From IMG/VR virus record IMGVR_UViG_3300046811_000186, positions 1 to 48,145 of that record: a stretch of 48,145 nt of DNA. One strand, given 5' to 3'. Below are positions 45,593 to 48,145 of the stretch, piece by piece. The DNA comes from a virus. The translations under genes were made by a program, and so were the position numbers. Within the stretch, counting starts at the first letter, position 1. Every line of letters begins with the position of its first letter. The notes beneath the pieces are model-generated. The model saw only the letters and a list, made by a program, of their open reading frames with translations, was not told the DNA's origin and ran no database searches.

Positions 45593-46653
45593 TGGGGCGC
45601 CCACAGCAGTCTCGAATTAAATGGCCCCTCACGCCCTCACAGGTGGAGTCCGTCGATGACATGCTGGAGACGCTCTATAAGAGGATTAAAGCGTTAGAGG
45701 ACAACGTGGCCTCGACGCTTCTTTCCTCCGGGGGAGGGGGAACGACGACAAGTTCGAGTCTCTTAGGTCCGCCTGGGCGTGATGGTGATGACGGTGCGGA
45801 TGGTATTCCTGGTCCTGTGGGACCTCCCGGATTCATCGGACCCGCGGGCTTCATCGGTCCCCCAGGGCAAGACGGGGAGGACGGTATCAACAGTGTTTCC
45901 ACGCTGCTGGGGGCCTCGGCGATTGCCCCTGTCGGCATTAGTGATACGCAAACCGGCACACAGAACGCTTGGGACCTCGGTATCAATGGTCCGATACATG
46001 TGCAGTGGGGCGGCGCCTCCGATATCACTGTGAATGGTATTGCTCGCGGCTATCCGGGTTCTGTTCTCTATATCCGCAATGCATCGAATAGCACGATGTA
46101 TTTCGCGCACGTGAGTGGGAGCGCATCCGCGAGCAATCAGTTACGCAATTACATCGCAAGTGGTTTGACCCCCGTGGCGTCTGGCGGCACTATCGCCTAC
46201 ATGTGGGACTCGACTGCGGGATTGTGGCTGATACTACAACATGCTCAGGGTCAGACCCTGCTGTGGACACCCACAATCGGCGGGTCGGGTGGGCAGAGTG
46301 GGCAAGTCTATTCTCTGCAAGAAGGCTATTACCAAGTTATTGGGAACACCGTCAGCATCCAGTTCTCGGTAGTGCTAAGCACGCTGGGGACCATTACCGG
46401 CAACGTGCAGATAGCAGGACTTCCCTATACGTCGTTTAACGGCACGACGTTTCGGACTCAGGCAATTCTCGCATGGCAGGGATTCACCACTTCGGTCTAT
46501 ACTGCACAGGGTCGGTTGAAACAAAACTCGACCATATTAGATGTGCTCGCGAATACCGCTGCGGGCACGAGTATTACCACCGCTTCACTCGTGCAAGCCG
46601 ACCTCTCGAACTCGTCCGGATTTACCGGGGGTCTCGTCTACCCCACCTCGTAG
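45592..46653 (+). CDS. Collagen-like tail fibre protein, 353 aa
   Basis: After a helical N-terminus with a coiled coil (VESVDDMLETLYKRIKALED) there is a collagen-like stretch of about 14 Gly-X-Y triplets (residues about 60-100, GPPGRDGDDGADGIPGPV and GPPGFIGPAGFIGPPGQDGE), followed by a 250-residue beta-rich head. Trimeric collagen-like stalks with globular tips are typical phage fibres, and receptor binding by the tip is likely. Confidence 0.85.
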   Translation: MGRPQQSRIKWPLTPSQVESVDDMLETLYKRIKALEDNVASTLLSSGGGGTTTSSSLLGPPGRDGDDGADGIPGPVGPPGFIGPAGFIGPPGQDGEDGINSVSTLLGASAIAPVGISDTQTGTQNAWDLGINGPIHVQWGGASDITVNGIARGYPGSVLYIRNASNSTMYFAHVSGSASASNQLRNYIASGLTPVASGGTIAYMWDSTAGLWLILQHAQGQTLLWTPTIGGSGGQSGQVYSLQEGYYQVIGNTVSIQFSVVLSTLGTITGNVQIAGLPYTSFNGTTFRTQAILAWQGFTTSVYTAQGRLKQNSTILDVLANTAAGTSITTASLVQADLSNSSGFTGGLVYPTS

Positions 46654-46671
46654 GGATAAAAGGATTCAACT

Positions 46672-47529
46672 ATGGCTTTCGGTGGACCACAGCAGATTAT
46701 CAACGGCCAAAGCTACGCACAGTATTCCCCGGAATGGTATAACGCCATGCACGCGGAGGCGCAACGCAAAGCCGCCGCATCGGGTCAGGCTGCAGGGGCA
46801 GCAGTCGCGGGGGCTGCGAGCGGGCTCCCTGCGAGTCTTGGAGGCTCAGCGACCAGCGTCGGCGGGTCGAGCACCGGGGTCAATCCCCCGCGCGCTTCAC
46901 TCGACGGACTCCAGGCAGCAGCGGCTAGTGGCACAGGCGCGACTGGGGGAAGCTCCAGTAGCTATCCTGCCGCGACAGGCGGCGCTGGGGGCACGGGAAC
47001 GGGCGGAAGCACCGGGTCCTACGACCAGATTGCCCCGGTCGATACCAGTGCAGCGACCTCAGCGGAATTCGCGCATGCCAAGGACCAAGTGGGGCAGGAA
47101 GCCTCTGGCGCCCTCGCTGGCCTTCGCTCGGCTCTCGGCGGACGCGGGCTCCTGGGTGGTGGGCTCGAAGAGCGCGGCACAGCCTCGGCGGCGAACGCTG
47201 CAGCCGGTCAGCTCGGCGATGTGAGTCGGCAACAGGCTGTCACGGCAGCGGACCTTGCCCAGAAGAACGCGGAAGCGAACTTCACGGGCGCTATCACGGA
47301 GCGCGGTCAGAACTTCCAGAAGGAAGAAGCCGGCAATTCTCTCGCGAGCAACGAACGGCTCGGTCAGCTCAGCGCCGACGTGCAACAGAGACAGCAAGAC
47401 ATTTCGAATGTGAACGCCAAGCGGGCTCTCGATATCGAGGCGGCTCAGGTGGGCGCACAACAGCGTTCGACGGCACTCGCGGGGTTGGAAGCAGCCCTGA
47501 AGGTGATTCCGCCCGACGCGATGTATTAA
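46672..47529 (+). CDS. Putative ejection protein, 285 aa
   Basis: The N-terminal 125 residues are Gly/Ala/Ser low complexity ('GSATSVGGSSTGVNPPRASL', 'GGAGGTGTGGSTGSYDQ'). The rest is one long amphipathic helix region ('GQEASGALAGLRSALGGRGL', 'LGQLSADVQQRQQDISNVNA'). Such composition and the position next to two other Ala-rich late proteins suit internal virion proteins delivered with DNA. No motif is conclusive. Confidence 0.75.
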   Translation: MAFGGPQQIINGQSYAQYSPEWYNAMHAEAQRKAAASGQAAGAAVAGAASGLPASLGGSATSVGGSSTGVNPPRASLDGLQAAAASGTGATGGSSSSYPAATGGAGGTGTGGSTGSYDQIAPVDTSAATSAEFAHAKDQVGQEASGALAGLRSALGGRGLLGGGLEERGTASAANAAAGQLGDVSRQQAVTAADLAQKNAEANFTGAITERGQNFQKEEAGNSLASNERLGQLSADVQQRQQDISNVNAKRALDIEAAQVGAQQRSTALAGLEAALKVIPPDAMY

Positions 47530-47538
47530 GAGGAACCC

Positions 47539-48145
47539 ATGCCTTCACCATCTGACGCACTCGCGGCACTCTCGTTGAATGCTGGCGACCCGAACGGGCT
47601 CCTCGCAGCCCGACAGAAGAAAGAGGACGCGCTCCTCCAAATGAAACGGAGCCTTGAACTACAGGCGGGCGACCCCCGTCACACGTTCAGCGGCGCCACG
47701 AATGCCGACGTCGCCGACGAAGAACAGAATCTCGCGGAGAGCCCGAACTTCGGCGAAGCGGCCAAAGCACACGACCTCGCGGTCACGAACGAGAACGCCG
47801 CGATGGAAGACTACAATCGACCGGACGTGACCAAGAAGCGCAACGACCTTGCGGCACAGAAGCTCGCGGAGCTGACGATGCCGAACGTTGAGGCGGCGAA
47901 ACAGGCTGGAACGAATCAGATTGCGCTGGAGAACACCAAAGCAGCCAACGAACGCCAGCTCACGCAGGAATCCCAGAAGTCCATGCGGGACTTCCTCCAG
48001 GGACAGCAGGGACAAAAGGGCGGTGCGATGGGCAGCGGAACGACGTTCCGACCCAACTTTAACGCCAAAGGCGAGATGTCTCTCAGTGGTGTCGCGACTC
48101 CTCCGGCCGTATTGGCACAGGAGCACGGGGCTCAGGTGGGGCTCT
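47539..48145 (+). CDS. Putative ejection protein, N-terminal part (continues at position 1)
   Basis: GAGG lies before the ATG. The first 160 residues are Ala/Glu/Asn-rich and helical ('RQKKEDALLQMKRSLELQAG', 'EQNLAESPNFGEAAKAHDLA', 'TKKRNDLAAQKLAELTMPN'). The frame runs open to the end of the window and continues in frame from position 1 to 582, a total of 353 residues. No family recognised; the role as an internal virion protein is by context. Confidence 0.8.
   Translation, partial: MPSPSDALAALSLNAGDPNGLLAARQKKEDALLQMKRSLELQAGDPRHTFSGATNADVADEEQNLAESPNFGEAAKAHDLAVTNENAAMEDYNRPDVTKKRNDLAAQKLAELTMPNVEAAKQAGTNQIALENTKAANERQLTQESQKSMRDFLQGQQGQKGGAMGSGTTFRPNFNAKGEMSLSGVATPPAVLAQEHGAQVGL
48019..48145. 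repeat. Terminal direct repeat, right copy
   Basis: Identical to bases 1-127. It lies inside the 353-residue ejection-protein gene, which supports its reading as the overlap of a closed circle. Confidence 0.9.

Noticed and set aside
1-48145. Integrated or temperate prophage
   Set aside because: No integrase, excisionase with attachment site, or CI-type repressor is recognisable, and no flanking host genes are present. The contig closes on itself.

Overview
The window looks like one complete, circular, tailed-phage genome from a metagenome-style assembly. The first 127 bases (1-127) are repeated exactly at the end (48019-48145), and one gene runs through that junction, so the unique length is 48,018 bp. 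I see no integrase, no rRNA and no host housekeeping genes. Most of the sequence is GC-rich, with dense, chained genes joined by ATGA, GTGA or TAATG overlaps. The host cannot be told from the sequence. The P22-type portal, the short-tail hub proteins and the absence of any tape-measure, sheath or tube gene point to a podovirus-like, probably virulent phage.

Layout. (i) Right-hand plus-strand late region, 27.9-48.0 kb, continuing through the junction to 2.6 kb: promoter, small terminase, a small lysine-rich protein, large terminase with a zinc ribbon, portal with a zinc ribbon, scaffold, major capsid protein, several small head and tail proteins, connector, a tail hub that seems to be split by a 937-residue beta-propeller protein, a collagen-like fibre, and large Ala/Gly-rich proteins that are probably ejected with the DNA. 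Good intrinsic terminators follow the capsid gene and one fibre-like gene. (ii) Plus-strand accessory region, 2.8-6.9 kb: metallophosphoesterase, holin-like and tiny membrane or micro-peptide genes, a terminator, a cupin, an SPFH/band-7 protein, a dATP/dGTP diphosphohydrolase-like protein and a nucleoside 2-deoxyribosyltransferase-like protein. (iii) Minus-strand replication and recombination region, 19.3 down to 6.9 kb: small regulators, a RepA-like ATPase, an RNA-ligase-like protein without a visible nucleophile motif, a 292-residue protein in SSB position, tRNA-Asn, a highly structured stretch that is probably non-coding RNA, a PD-(D/E)XK nuclease, a Sak4-like ATPase, an ERCC4-type nuclease, a family A DNA polymerase and small genes. 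(iv) A 519-bp divergent control region (19257-19775) with palindromes and three TTCACA-type direct repeats. (v) Plus-strand block of about 16 tightly chained small genes (19.8-24.1 kb), visibly richer in A+T and almost all unrecognised, as expected for early takeover or anti-defence genes. It is followed by a hairpin terminator and an iteron-like array (24.2-24.4 kb) that is the best candidate for a replication origin or partition site. (vi) Minus-strand block 27.97-24.55 kb: zinc-ribbon microproteins, a lipoprotein and a membrane-anchored HEGGH metallopeptidase-like protein, ended by a clear minus-strand terminator.

How it works together (inference): the divergent region at 19.5 kb drives early leftward (replication) and rightward (small genes) transcription, and a near-consensus promoter at 27.95 kb drives packaging and morphogenesis. 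The deoxynucleotide enzymes at 5.8-6.9 kb would serve the polymerase at 9.3-11.5 kb. No endolysin is recognisable. The most unusual items are the structured RNA region next to tRNA-Asn, the AGTGATAG/GTGCAA array, the split tail hub and the paired MK(L/V)TN micro-ORFs.
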